Source: Ruminococcus sp. (lineage in GTDB: Bacteria > Bacillota > Clostridia > Oscillospirales > Ruminococcaceae). From it: a DNA stretch of 64,000 nt. Both the position numbers and the translations under genes were made by a program. The stretch covers positions 1 through 64,000 of the forward strand of contig JAILFN010000123.1 in the NCBI GenBank assembly GCA_024697545.1, written 5' to 3'. Below, in pieces: positions 51,272 to 60,304 of the stretch (position 1 is its first letter; every line of letters begins with the position of its first letter). The notes under the pieces were generated by a model. It was not told the origin of the DNA. It saw nothing but the letters and a program-made list of their open reading frames with translations, and searched no databases.

Positions 51272-53486
51272 CGCCGTTCAACTCCTTCAGCAGGTATTTC
51301 AGGCAGGTATAACGCAGGTCGCGGCGGTTGTTATCTATCATATAATCAACCAGACGATTCTGACCGATAATAATAAGCAGCTTCTTTGCACGAGTTACTG
51401 CCGTGTACAGAAGATTGCGGTAATACAGCTTTTCATAGCCATCGAATATCGTGAGTATAACAGCATCATATTCGCTGCCCTGACTTTTATGAACGGTTAT
51501 CGCATATGCAAGCTCAAGATATGAAAGCATCTCGCCCGTATATTCTGCTATCCTGCCGTCAAAATCAATTGTCAGTGTGCGCAGGACTTTGTTGCATTTT
51601 ATTATGCGTCCGATATCTCCGTTGAAGATACCTGCTCCCTCTTCGGTCTTGTCGCCGACCTTCTTTTTCCAAAGTATCTCATAATCGTTGTGGTTCTGCA
51701 TGACCTTATCGCCTGTGCGGAAGGTGTAAAGCTTAGTCTTTATCTCACTCTTGCCGTCGGCGGGAGGATTAAGCTCTTGTTGAAGGAGCTTGTTCAGCTC
51801 CATAGTACCCGAGGGACCCTTTCTCGTAGGCGAAAGCACCTGTATGTCTTCAAACGGCGAATAATCATAAGCTTTCGGAAGGCGCTTGCTGCAAAGCTCG
51901 GCTGTGAGTATCTGCAAGCCTTCGTAATCCAGCCGCTGAAAGAAAAAGAAATCATTGTCTTTCTGCGTGAGATCTATATGTCCTCCGCTGACTATCTTGT
52001 GCGCGTTTGTAATAATAGCACTTTGCTGAGCCTGACGGAAGATCTGTGTGAGCCTTACGACGGGCATTACATCACTTTCGATGATGTCCTTCAGAACATT
52101 TCCCGCACCGACAGAAGGCAGCTGATCCGAATCCCCGACAAGCACAAGCTTGCAGGTCAGGCTGATAGATTTCAGCACAGCTTCAAACAGCAGCGTATCG
52201 ACCATCGACATCTCATCTATTATCAGTGCATCGCAGTCGAGCATATTGTTCTCATCATGTACAAAGCTCATATTCCCGAGCTCTGTCGGCTTGACTTCAA
52301 GCATACGGTGAATGGTCTTTGCCTCACAGCCTGTTACATCCGACAGACGCTTTGCGGCGCGTCCCGTAGGCGCAGCAACAAAAACGGTCATTCCCTGCTG
52401 CTTATAAAGGTCGATGATAGCATTGAGCGCAGTCGTTTTTCCCGTTCCCGGTCCGCCCGTGATAACAAGAAAACCGTATGACAGCGAAAGATTTATAGCC
52501 TCACGCTGAAGCTCGTCGTACTCAACGCCGTTTTTCTTCTCGGCATTGTCAATGACATCGGAGAAGTCTATCTTATTATCAAAGGAGCATTCCTTCATGA
52601 TCGAAAGCCGTCTTGAAATATAGTTTTCGGCGCGGAAATAATCGTGCAGCATAGCATAACGCACGCCGTCGATGTCGCAGCTGTGGATATTCTCCTCTTC
52701 AAGCTCTTCAACGAGCACGGTGTCAAACAGTCGGCTTTCGATATTAAGATACGAGCAGCTATCCTTTTTGAGCTTGTCCAGAGGATAGCAGGTGTTGCCC
52801 GAATATGTTTGCAGCTTTAGCAGATAGCGGATCCCCGCCTTTATCCTGTCGGTGCTGTTGGCATCAATACCAAGATCACGCGCCATAGAATCGGCTTTTT
52901 CAAATGTCACATTTATATTATCGGAACACAGCACATAGGGATTTGAGCGTATAAGCATCTCGGCATCATCACCCCATTTTTTATATGCTTTTACCCCGAC
53001 CGACATTGATATCTCATACTCGGCAAGAAAGATCATAAGCGTGCGTGCCGCGAAGTTCTTTTTGAAATGCTCGGAGATAGCCTTGGCTTTTGCCTCGCTT
53101 ATACCGTTTACCTCGACAAGTTTTTCTGGATGATTCTCGATAACATCAAGGGTGTCTTCACCAAAGCGTTTAACGATAGCTTTTGCCCCTGCGGGACCTA
53201 TCCCCTTTATGACACCGCCCGAAAGATACTTCTGTATCGCAGCAGCGGAGCGCGGCATCGGGCGCTCGCAGACCTGACAGCGGAACTGCTCGCCGAATTT
53301 CTGGTGAGTGGTGTAATAACCCGTACATTCGAGTTCCTCGCCCTCATCAACATTACCGAGAGGGCCTACAACATTGATAAGCTCATCGCCGCAGACCATC
53401 ATCACTACGCAGAATTCGCCGTCGTCACTCTGAAATATGATACTGTCTACTTCACCGCGTATAGTTTCGGTTTTATTCTCTGCCAT
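51243..53486 (-). CDS. recD2: RecD2-type 5'-3' DNA helicase
   Basis: A 747-residue superfamily 1B helicase that acts without RecBC. An N-terminal OB-like part (about 1-80), a helix-hairpin-helix region (about 90-180, GVIKGIGPAGAKAIVKRFG), then Walker A GGPGTGKTT, APTGRAAKRL, IIDEMSMVD, GDSDQLPSVGAG and the C-terminal AYAITVHKSQGSEYD and LYTAVTRAKKLL are in order. The start is ATG at 53486, which shares one base with the stop of the upstream gene (TAATG). Its 3' end overlaps comF. Confidence 0.93.
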   Translation of the reverse strand: MAENKTETIRGEVDSIIFQSDDGEFCVVMMVCGDELINVVGPLGNVDEGEELECTGYYTTHQKFGEQFRCQVCERPMPRSAAAIQKYLSGGVIKGIGPAGAKAIVKRFGEDTLDVIENHPEKLVEVNGISEAKAKAISEHFKKNFAARTLMIFLAEYEISMSVGVKAYKKWGDDAEMLIRSNPYVLCSDNINVTFEKADSMARDLGIDANSTDRIKAGIRYLLKLQTYSGNTCYPLDKLKKDSCSYLNIESRLFDTVLVEELEEENIHSCDIDGVRYAMLHDYFRAENYISRRLSIMKECSFDNKIDFSDVIDNAEKKNGVEYDELQREAINLSLSYGFLVITGGPGTGKTTALNAIIDLYKQQGMTVFVAAPTGRAAKRLSDVTGCEAKTIHRMLEVKPTELGNMSFVHDENNMLDCDALIIDEMSMVDTLLFEAVLKSISLTCKLVLVGDSDQLPSVGAGNVLKDIIESDVMPVVRLTQIFRQAQQSAIITNAHKIVSGGHIDLTQKDNDFFFFQRLDYEGLQILTAELCSKRLPKAYDYSPFEDIQVLSPTRKGPSGTMELNKLLQQELNPPADGKSEIKTKLYTFRTGDKVMQNHNDYEILWKKKVGDKTEEGAGIFNGDIGRIIKCNKVLRTLTIDFDGRIAEYTGEMLSYLELAYAITVHKSQGSEYDAVILTIFDGYEKLYYRNLLYTAVTRAKKLLIIIGQNRLVDYMIDNNRRDLRYTCLKYLLKELNGDADGQTSIF

Positions 53487-53845
53487 TAATCCACCCAACT
53501 GTCCGAGTAATTGTACTCATTATAATTTTTGCTAATATATTCTTCCAGATCTTCAAGCAGGACGGCAGTAACTCCGTCAAGCTTTCCGGCAAGCTCATAC
53601 GCTGCCCCTGACAGCCGCTCGTCGTTGATAACTATGATTATCTCACTCACATACCGACCGTCGCAGAACATTTGCTCGGCATAAAACGCCCTTACCCGCT
53701 GTTCAAAAAGCGTTTCATCGCCGCTTGTCGGGATAAGTATCAGTGAACATGGGGTTCTGCTTGTGATCCTGTTTATCGCCCCCGCTTTTGCGATGACGAC
53801 AACAATGACAAACAGGATAAAAACTGTCAGTAGATAATAAAGCAT
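53486..53845 (-). CDS. Small single-pass membrane protein, unknown
   Basis: A 119-residue protein with one N-terminal membrane segment (about 2-22) and a soluble alpha/beta-like remainder (CSLILIPTSGDETLFEQ, VSEIIIVINDERLSG). I recognise no family. Its stop overlaps the recD2 start by one base, so it is translationally coupled to it. Confidence 0.7.
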   Translation of the reverse strand: MLYYLLTVFILFVIVVVIAKAGAINRITSRTPCSLILIPTSGDETLFEQRVRAFYAEQMFCDGRYVSEIIIVINDERLSGAAYELAGKLDGVTAVLLEDLEEYISKNYNEYNYSDSWVD

Positions 53846-53941
53846 AAACGTACCACCCTTTCGGAACAGTACATTATATGCCGCGGCAGACGACGCCGTT
53901 ACTTGTTATCATACCATATTTTTCGGCTGTTGTCAACAAAA

Positions 53942-53969
53942 GAGCGCCTTCGCCGCAACGAAAGCGCTC
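53942..53969 (-). terminator. Terminator of pnp
   Basis: On the minus strand GAGCGC and TTCG pair with their complements downstream (53942-53969), and TTTTG follows; it lies 22 bases after the pnp stop. Confidence 0.82.
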
Positions 53970-53990
53970 GGATAAATATCAAGCTTCAGA

Positions 53991-56105
53991 TCAGCCGTTA
54001 GCACGCTTTGCAGCGATGTCTGCAAGAGCGTCCTTTCTGGAAAGGCTTATCTTGCCCTGGCTGTCGATGTCCATTACCTTAACAACGATCTCATCGCCAA
54101 GGGCAACAACATCTTCAACCTTCTCAACTCTCTGGTTATCCAGCTTGGAGATGTGGCAGAGACCATCCTTGCCGGGAGCAATCTCAACAAAAGCGCCGAA
54201 GTTCTTGATGGAAACTACCTTGCCCTTGTAGATAGCACCGATCTCGGGATCATGAGCGATGGTGTTGATAACGCTGATAGCAGCCTGAGCCTTGTCAAGA
54301 TCAAGACCCGAAACGAATACGTTACCGTCTTCCTGAATGTCGATCTTAACATCATACTCAGCGGAGATCTTCTGGATTACCTTTCCGCCGGAACCGATGA
54401 CCTCACGGATCTTGTCAACGGGCACCTTGGTAGTGAGCATCTTAGGAGCCCACTTGTTAACAGTAGGTCTGGGCTCAGGGATAGCCTTGAGCATGATCTC
54501 ATCGAGTATATAATCTCTTGCCTTGTGAGTCTTTGCAAATGCTTCCTTGATGATATCGTAGGTCAGACCGTCAACCTTTATATCGACCTGAATAGCAGTG
54601 ATACCGTTCTTTGTACCGCCAACCTTAAAGTCCATATCGCCGTAGAAGTCCTCAAGACCCTGGATATCTACCATAGTCATCCAGCTGCCGTCTTCCTTAG
54701 TGATAAGACCGCAGGAGATACCTGCAACGGGAGCCTTTATCGGAACGCCTGCGTCCATAAGCGCGAGGGTCGAACCGCAGATGGAGCCCTGAGAGGTAGA
54801 ACCGTTAGAAGAAAGAACCTCGGATACCATTCTGATAGCATAGGGGAACTCTTCAACGGAGGGGATAACGGGAACGAGAGCCTTTTCGGCAAGTGCGCCG
54901 TGACCGATCTCACGTCTTCCGGGACCGCGCGAAGGCTTGGTCTCGCCAACTGAATAGCTGGGGAAGTTATAGTGGTGGATATATCTCTTGTTTGTCTCCT
55001 CGTCGATGCCGTCAAGCTTCTGGCAATCGCTTACGGGACCCAGTGTGCAGATAGTGAGCACCTGAGTCTGACCTCTAGTAAACAGACCCGAGCCATGAAC
55101 TCTGGGGAGCAGACCGACCTCGGAAGCAAGAGGACGGATCTCGTCGATGCCTCTGCCGTCAACACGCTTGCCCTCATAGAGCCAGTTGCGGACGATCTTC
55201 TTCTGAAGCTTATAAAGAACTTCATCGAGCATAGCGCCCTGCTCGGGATACTGCTCGTCATACTTCTCATGAACAGCGTCATAGATGGGCTTGAGTCTTG
55301 CATCGCGAACGTTCTTGTCATCGGTATCGAGAGCGACCTTTACATCTTCACCGACCATAGCCTCAACAGCATCGAACAGGTCGTGATCTATCTCCATAGA
55401 CTGGAACTCAAACTTAGGCTTGCCGATCTCCTTGCGGATATCATCGATGAAAGCTACCATCTTCTTGATCTCGGTGTGACCTGCAATGATAGCCTCGAGC
55501 ATCTGATCGTCGGGCACTTCATCAGCGCCTGCCTCGATCATAACGACCTTCTCCATAGAACCTGCAACGGTAAGGTTCAGCTTGTTGTTCTGTCTCTGCT
55601 CAAGAGTAGGATTAAGAACGATCTCGCCGTCAACCAGACCAACGCTGATGCCCGCAACAGGACCTGCCCAGGGAATATCGGAAATATGTACAGCGATGGA
55701 AGCCGCGCACATACCTGCGATCTCGGGGGAGCAGTCGGGGTCAACACTCATAACGGTCATAACGATGGAAACATCGTTTCTCATATCCTTGGGGAAAAGC
55801 GGACGCATCGGACGGTCTACCATACGCGATGCAAGGATAGCCTTGTCGGTAGGCTTGCCCTCACGCTTGGTGAAGCTTCCGGGGATCTTGCCTACGGAGT
55901 AGAGCTTCTCTTCAAAATCAACGGAGAGAGGGAAGAAGTCGATACCGTCACGGGGCTTTGCCGAAGCGGTAACGTTAGCCATAACAACGGTCTCGCCGTA
56001 GCGTACCCAGCAGGAACCGTTTGCAAGTCCGCAGGTCTTGCCGGTCTCAACGATAAAGGGTCTGCCGGCATAGGTCGTCTCAAATGTTCTGTAATTTTCA
56101 AACAT
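53991..56105 (-). CDS. pnp: Polynucleotide phosphorylase
   Basis: A 704-residue 3'-5' exoribonuclease that degrades RNA by phosphorolysis. It has two RNase PH domains (about 10-230 and 315-550; YSVGETKPSRGPGRREIGHGAL, GSNGSTSQGSICG, MDIQGLEDFYGDMDFKVGG), a KH domain (about 555-615, IREVIGSGGKVIQKI) and an S1 domain (about 620-695, GKVVSIKNFGAFVEI). The length is normal. AAAGGAAT precedes the ATG. It follows rpsO, the classical arrangement, and its 5' leader contains a long hairpin. Confidence 0.97.
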   Translation of the reverse strand: MFENYRTFETTYAGRPFIVETGKTCGLANGSCWVRYGETVVMANVTASAKPRDGIDFFPLSVDFEEKLYSVGKIPGSFTKREGKPTDKAILASRMVDRPMRPLFPKDMRNDVSIVMTVMSVDPDCSPEIAGMCAASIAVHISDIPWAGPVAGISVGLVDGEIVLNPTLEQRQNNKLNLTVAGSMEKVVMIEAGADEVPDDQMLEAIIAGHTEIKKMVAFIDDIRKEIGKPKFEFQSMEIDHDLFDAVEAMVGEDVKVALDTDDKNVRDARLKPIYDAVHEKYDEQYPEQGAMLDEVLYKLQKKIVRNWLYEGKRVDGRGIDEIRPLASEVGLLPRVHGSGLFTRGQTQVLTICTLGPVSDCQKLDGIDEETNKRYIHHYNFPSYSVGETKPSRGPGRREIGHGALAEKALVPVIPSVEEFPYAIRMVSEVLSSNGSTSQGSICGSTLALMDAGVPIKAPVAGISCGLITKEDGSWMTMVDIQGLEDFYGDMDFKVGGTKNGITAIQVDIKVDGLTYDIIKEAFAKTHKARDYILDEIMLKAIPEPRPTVNKWAPKMLTTKVPVDKIREVIGSGGKVIQKISAEYDVKIDIQEDGNVFVSGLDLDKAQAAISVINTIAHDPEIGAIYKGKVVSIKNFGAFVEIAPGKDGLCHISKLDNQRVEKVEDVVALGDEIVVKVMDIDSQGKISLSRKDALADIAAKRANG

Positions 56106-56139
56106 ATTCAGCCAATTCCTTTCAAATCAGTTGTCGGAA

Positions 56140-56218
56140 CGGTGAACTCTTTTAGCAATAAACACAGCCTGTTTTGAAGAAAAAATAAGCTCTGTTTACT
56201 GCTAAGCTGCGTTCACCG
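56140..56218 (-). promoter_or_regulatory. Long hairpin in the rpsO-pnp leader
   Basis: Outer arms CGGTGAAC (56140-56147) and GTTCACCG (56211-56218) pair perfectly. Inside, TTAGCAATAAACACAG and its partner pair at about 14 of 16 positions, giving a stem of over 20 bp. In E. coli a comparable double-stranded pnp leader is cut by RNase III and then recognised by PNPase for autoregulation; the same role here is an inference. Confidence 0.6.
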
Positions 56219-56252
56219 CTGCCATTTTCAACAGTCTGTAAAAACACGCAAA

Positions 56253-56279
56253 GGCAGTAACGGCATGAGCCGTCCTGCC
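56253..56279 (-). terminator. Possible terminator or attenuator after rpsO
   Basis: On the minus strand GGCAG with an inner ACGGC-TCAT-GCCGT pairs to CTGCC, with TTTTT after a few bases. It may limit read-through from rpsO into pnp. Confidence 0.45.
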
Positions 56280-56298
56280 CGCATGATTTTTAACGAAA

Positions 56299-56565
56299 TT
56301 ACTTACGAATACCAAGCTTCTCGATGCAAGCACGATATCTCTCGATATCCTTGCTCTTGAGGTAAGCAAGAAGGTTTCTTCTCTTACCTACCATCTTCAG
56401 AAGACCTCTTCTGGAGTGATGGTCCTTCTTGTGGACCTTGAGGTGCTCGGTAAGTTCGTTGATCCTCTTGGTGAGGATAGCGATCTGTACCTCAGGGGAA
56501 CCGGTGTCGTTCTCATGAGTTCTGTTAGCTTCGATAACAGCAGTTTTCTCGTCTTTTCTTAACAT
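56299..56565 (-). CDS. rpsO: 30S ribosomal protein S15
   Basis: An 88-residue primary 16S rRNA-binding protein of the 30S platform. [34 protein letters not shown] and [10 protein letters not shown] are universal S15 segments. The start is ATG at 56565, after AGAGGT; the open frame runs 33 bases further up, but those codons lie in the leader, and 88 residues is the normal length. pnp follows downstream. Confidence 0.97.
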   Translation of the reverse strand: MLRKDEKTAVIEANRTHENDTGSPEVQIAILTKRINELTEHLKVHKKDHHSRRGLLKMVGKRRNLLAYLKSKDIERYRACIEKLGIRK

Positions 56566-56612
56566 TGTGCAATACCTCTTTCTGAATATTTCCCACAAGG
56601 AAGTAAACGGCA

Positions 56613-56639
56613 GGTACCATTCTCCACAGGAGCTTTACC
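56613..56639 (-). promoter_or_regulatory. Candidate leader hairpin of rpsO
   Basis: CTCC-ACA-GGAG nested within GGTA/TACC in the leader. S15 controls its own mRNA in several bacteria through structured leaders, so this may be such a site; evidence is only the pairing. Confidence 0.35.
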
Positions 56640-56692
56640 CGTAAACTGCCTTTGCGGATAGATCGTGCTGTGTAATGTCACACAACAGTATA

Positions 56693-56721
56693 ATTATACA
56701 CTGTTTTACAAGCGTTGTAAA
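56693..56721 (-). promoter_or_regulatory. Promoter of rpsO-pnp
   Basis: Minus strand TTTACA (56721-56716), a 17-base spacer and TATAAT (56698-56693), about 130 bases before the rpsO start, which leaves room for a structured leader. Confidence 0.75.
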
Positions 56722-56744
56722 TAGAGTTCATGAAAATTTTACAT

Positions 56745-57599
56745 TCACTCTATGCACTGCTGCTGTTTAGCTGCTGTAAGTGTATTCTGCATGAGCATAG
56801 CTATCGTCATGGGACCTACGCCGCCGGGGACGGGGGTGATGTACCCTGCCTTGTCCTTGCAGTCTTCAAAATCAACGTCGCCGCAGAGCTTGCCGTTTTC
56901 ATCGCGGTTCATACCAACGTCTATAACGACAGCGCCCGGCTTTATGTAATCGGCAGTTACCATCTTTGCTCTGCCGACCGCCGCAACGAGGATATCTGCA
57001 TCAGCGCATATCTCCTTGAGGTTCTTGGTCTTGCTGTGGCAGATGGTAACGGTACCGCTTTCGTGCAGGAGCAGCATTGCCATAGGCTTGCCGACGATAT
57101 TGCTGCGTCCGATGACCACGCACTGCTTTCCCGCAACTTCAACACCCGTCGAATGGATAAGCTCCATAACGCCCGCGGGTGTGCAGGGCAGGAAGCTGTA
57201 ATCGCCGATCATTATCTTGCCCACATTTACGGGATGGAACGCGTCAACGTCCTTTTCATACTTTATGTTGTCGATGATGACCTTGTCGTTGAGGTGCTTG
57301 GGCAGGGGGAGCTGAACGAGTATACCGTTCACCTTGGGGTCGTTGTTGAGCTTATCGACCAGTTCAAGCAGCTCACTTTCGGTAGTCTGCTCGGGAAGCG
57401 CGTACTTGTAGGAATTGAAACCGACCGCCTCGCAAGCCTTCTCCTTGTTTCTTACATACACCTGAGAAGCAGGGTCTTCGCCCACGATAACTACCGCAAG
57501 CCCTACCTCTATGCCTTTTGTTTTGAGTTCGGCAGTCTCCTTGGCTATCCTAGCCTTAACGTCTGCCGAAACCTGCTTGCCATCAATGATCTTGCTCAT
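56745..57599 (-). CDS. folD: Bifunctional methylenetetrahydrofolate dehydrogenase/cyclohydrolase
   Basis: A 284-residue enzyme that interconverts methylene-, methenyl- and formyl-tetrahydrofolate using [22 protein letters not shown] carries the catalytic Tyr and Lys. [47 protein letters not shown] (NADP loop) and [14 protein letters not shown] are all present. The start is ATG at 57599, nine bases after AAAGGA; the ATG at 57605 overlaps the lgt stop but is too close to that ribosome site. It is probably cotranscribed with lgt. Confidence 0.96.
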   Translation of the reverse strand: MSKIIDGKQVSADVKARIAKETAELKTKGIEVGLAVVIVGEDPASQVYVRNKEKACEAVGFNSYKYALPEQTTESELLELVDKLNNDPKVNGILVQLPLPKHLNDKVIIDNIKYEKDVDAFHPVNVGKIMIGDYSFLPCTPAGVMELIHSTGVEVAGKQCVVIGRSNIVGKPMAMLLLHESGTVTICHSKTKNLKEICADADILVAAVGRAKMVTADYIKPGAVVIDVGMNRDENGKLCGDVDFEDCKDKAGYITPVPGGVGPMTIAMLMQNTLTAAKQQQCIE

Positions 57600-57601
57600 G
57601 T

Positions 57602-58981
57602 TCATTCGTCCTTTCCGTCTGTATTATCAGTGTTTTCATTGCTGTCCGTGTTACTCTCTTCCGAAGCATCATCATCGGCAAGGATAGAGGCATATGCTTC
57701 ACCTTTGGCGTTTTCAGCTGCATCTGTAATACCGCCCATGCTCCCGCCGAACTTATCGGCATATTCGCTTTTCAGCTTTGAAAGCTCGTCCGACTTGCCG
57801 TCCTTTTTAGCCTGCCTGATCTTCGCCCTGAGCTCCTTCTTTTCGGCATGAAGCTCCTCTGCCTTTTTCTTGGCAGCTTCCTTTGCCTCCTTGCCGAACT
57901 TCTTTTCGTATTCCTTTTCAAGCTCTGCAAAGCTCTCGCCCTTTTTCTTCGCTTCGGCGATCTTCTTTTTCAGAGCTGCGCGTTCCTTTTCGCCTGCTTC
58001 ATACTCCTCTACCGCAGCGAGCTGCCTCTTTGAAAGCTCGGTCTGGTAGAAGAACTTATAATCGCTGCGCTTTACCATGCTGCGGAAAATTATAATGAGT
58101 ATAACTGCGCTGAATACACAGGTACCTGCGACCAGCTGCGATACCTTTATGTTCGCTATATAAAGCGAGTCGGTTCGGGTCCCTTCTATGAAGAATCTTC
58201 CCAGACCGTAGAGCCCGATGTACATAAGGAAGACCTCACCGTCAAACTTGCGGTGCTTGTCATAGAAGTGAAGTATCACAAAGCAAAGCGCACACCAAAG
58301 CGATTCGTATAAAAAGCAGGGGTGTACGGGCGCAAACGACGATACCCTTCCGCCGAGCTCATCAAAATTCTCGGCTATATAATCCATCGTTGATGCACTC
58401 ATCATGCCCCAGGGCTTGTCGGTGTTGGCGCCAAAGCATTCCTGGTTGAAGAAGTTACCCCATCTGCCGATGCACTGTCCTATCAGAAAACAGGGGGCTG
58501 TGACATCGAGCATGGCGGACAGCTTGAATTGGCGTATCTTTACCATTGCGCCGCCGACAACGATAGCGCCGATGATACCGCCGTATATCGCAAGACCGCC
58601 CTCGCGGAAGTTGAAGAAATCCTTCCAGGATACCGTATCATTAAAGGCGATGTAATACGCCCTGAGTCCGAACATCGCTCCTACAAAGCCCGCTATGACA
58701 GCATCGGTCGCCCGGTCGGGGTCGATACCGTGGCTCTTCATTCTCCTAAAGCCGTACATAAGTGCAAGCATGATACCGACAGCTATCAGCAATCCGTACC
58801 AGTATATCTTAAAATCGGTACCGGGGACAGTCAGGAACACACGGTCTATCGTGATACCTCTCCTGAGTATATTATCCGAGCTGCCGAAATTCGGGAAGAA
58901 AACCTTATCGGGGTTTTCAGCTACCTTCTGCCTCACCTCGTCGCTTACATGCTCTACGAGATACATAACATTTTGCGACAC
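57602..58981 (-). CDS. lgt: Prolipoprotein diacylglyceryl transferase with long charged C-terminal extension
   Basis: A 459-residue membrane enzyme that attaches diacylglycerol to the lipobox Cys of prolipoproteins, such as the GH5 and binding lipoproteins of this window. Seven membrane segments lie between residues 55 and 310. Signatures are [39 protein letters not shown] and [13 protein letters not shown]. From about 325 to the end there is a 135-residue Lys/Glu/Ala coiled-coil extension absent from typical Lgt (about 270-300 residues). About 45 extra residues precede the first membrane segment. The start is taken as GTG at 58981; the ATG at 58966 is an alternative. Confidence 0.92.
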   Translation of the reverse strand: MSQNVMYLVEHVSDEVRQKVAENPDKVFFPNFGSSDNILRRGITIDRVFLTVPGTDFKIYWYGLLIAVGIMLALMYGFRRMKSHGIDPDRATDAVIAGFVGAMFGLRAYYIAFNDTVSWKDFFNFREGGLAIYGGIIGAIVVGGAMVKIRQFKLSAMLDVTAPCFLIGQCIGRWGNFFNQECFGANTDKPWGMMSASTMDYIAENFDELGGRVSSFAPVHPCFLYESLWCALCFVILHFYDKHRKFDGEVFLMYIGLYGLGRFFIEGTRTDSLYIANIKVSQLVAGTCVFSAVILIIIFRSMVKRSDYKFFYQTELSKRQLAAVEEYEAGEKERAALKKKIAEAKKKGESFAELEKEYEKKFGKEAKEAAKKKAEELHAEKKELRAKIRQAKKDGKSDELSKLKSEYADKFGGSMGGITDAAENAKGEAYASILADDDASEESNTDSNENTDNTDGKDE

Positions 58982-59026
58982 CTTAAAATCCAGTCCTTTC
59001 CTTCATACTTTCTTGCCTTTATGGTG

Positions 59027-60304
59027 TTATCTGAGAACAGATATGCAACACTTGTCCCTTGCAAACAATTCCTTTACGGCATTATTGACATCGTCAAGCG
59101 TTATCGACGCAAGCATATCTTCAAGATCAAAGCACGTTTTATTCGCATAATATGCCAGTGTCATTTCTTCGGCACAGGTCTCGGCATATCCCAGAAGCTG
59201 TATCGTGCCACCGTAATCGGCTTTCTTGTTAAGCTCAAAGGTATGCTCGTCAAAACCTTTATCCTTTGCGATATCTATGCAATCCCAAACCTCTGCAAGA
59301 ACAGCGTCGGGATCTTCCGATTCACCTGTCAGCACCAGCGAAAAATAGCCGTTCCCGCTGAACACTTCCCTGCCGAGCTCTACCTGCATCAGCTGTTTAT
59401 CTGTGATACGCCTGTAAAGCTCCGAGGACTTGCCTGCCAGCAGGTTCAGCATGATATCGGCTACCATTTCCTTTCTGAAAAGCTCCTCGGGCGGCAGTGC
59501 CTTGCACTTGAAGCCTATATTGAACATAGGCACGCCTACCGAGAAATTCTCTTCCACCCTTTCCGTAACAACGGTATCGGGCTCTTCGGGAAACTTTGTC
59601 TCTACCTTAACGTCCTTTGAAGGCTTCAGGTTCTCATCGCAGTGCTTTATCACTTCATCTACATCAAGGTTTCCCGCAATGGCAAGCACCATGTTGTGAA
59701 GATCGTAGAATGCGTTATAGCATTTATAGAGCAGTTCGGGAGTGATCTCGGCGATCGACTCCTCTGTGCCCGCTATATCCGTATTGATCGGGTGCTCATG
59801 GTACAAAGCCTTCAGCAGATTAAAGAACACGCGCCTGCGGGGAACATCATTTGACATCCTGATCTCCTGAGCGATTATCCCGCGTTCCTTATCAACGTTT
59901 TCTTGTGTGAAGTAAGGGGTCTGGACGAGGTCTGTCAGTATCTTCAGAGATTCGAGATAATTCTCCGAGCAGGAAAACAGATAGCTTGTCCTTTCAAAAC
60001 CCGTATATGCGTTAGCGCTCGCTCCTGTCTTGGCGTAAAGCTCAAAGGCGGCGCAGTCTTCGTTTTCAAACAGCTTATGCTCGAGGTAATGTGCTATACC
60101 GTCAGGCACAGTGCAGAAATCCTTATCCCCGCTCGTTTTGAAGGTGCGGTTGATGGAGCCGTATTTTGTGGAGAAAAGCGCATAGGTCTGAACGTAGCCC
60201 TCCATCGGCATGAGCAGCAGGCAAAGACCCGAGCTGTGATCTACCTTGTAATAGCTTTCACCCGTGCGTTCACTGACTATCTTTTCGATAACGGTCTCTT
60301 TCAT
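59027..60304 (-). CDS. M16 family zinc peptidase, YmfH-like (catalytic subunit)
   Basis: A 425-residue pitrilysin-family protein. The inverted zinc motif HYLEH in GIAHYLEHKLFE near residue 75 and the downstream Glu in ERGIIAQEIRMS near 150 are intact, so it should be active. The length equals one half of the pitrilysin clam shell. The preceding gene encodes an M16 protein without the zinc motif and overlaps by four bases, so the two probably form a heterodimer like mitochondrial processing peptidase or Bacillus YmfF/YmfH. Substrate unknown. Confidence 0.88.
   Translation of the reverse strand: MKETVIEKIVSERTGESYYKVDHSSGLCLLLMPMEGYVQTYALFSTKYGSINRTFKTSGDKDFCTVPDGIAHYLEHKLFENEDCAAFELYAKTGASANAYTGFERTSYLFSCSENYLESLKILTDLVQTPYFTQENVDKERGIIAQEIRMSNDVPRRRVFFNLLKALYHEHPINTDIAGTEESIAEITPELLYKCYNAFYDLHNMVLAIAGNLDVDEVIKHCDENLKPSKDVKVETKFPEEPDTVVTERVEENFSVGVPMFNIGFKCKALPPEELFRKEMVADIMLNLLAGKSSELYRRITDKQLMQVELGREVFSGNGYFSLVLTGESEDPDAVLAEVWDCIDIAKDKGFDEHTFELNKKADYGGTIQLLGYAETCAEEMTLAYYANKTCFDLEDMLASITLDDVNNAVKELFARDKCCISVLR

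Noticed and set aside
54972..56177. 401-codon plus-strand frame opposite pnp
   Set aside because: Antisense shadow of PNPase, caused by codon bias.
56730..57851. 373-codon plus-strand frame opposite folD and lgt
   Set aside because: Spans two real minus-strand genes; no start context.
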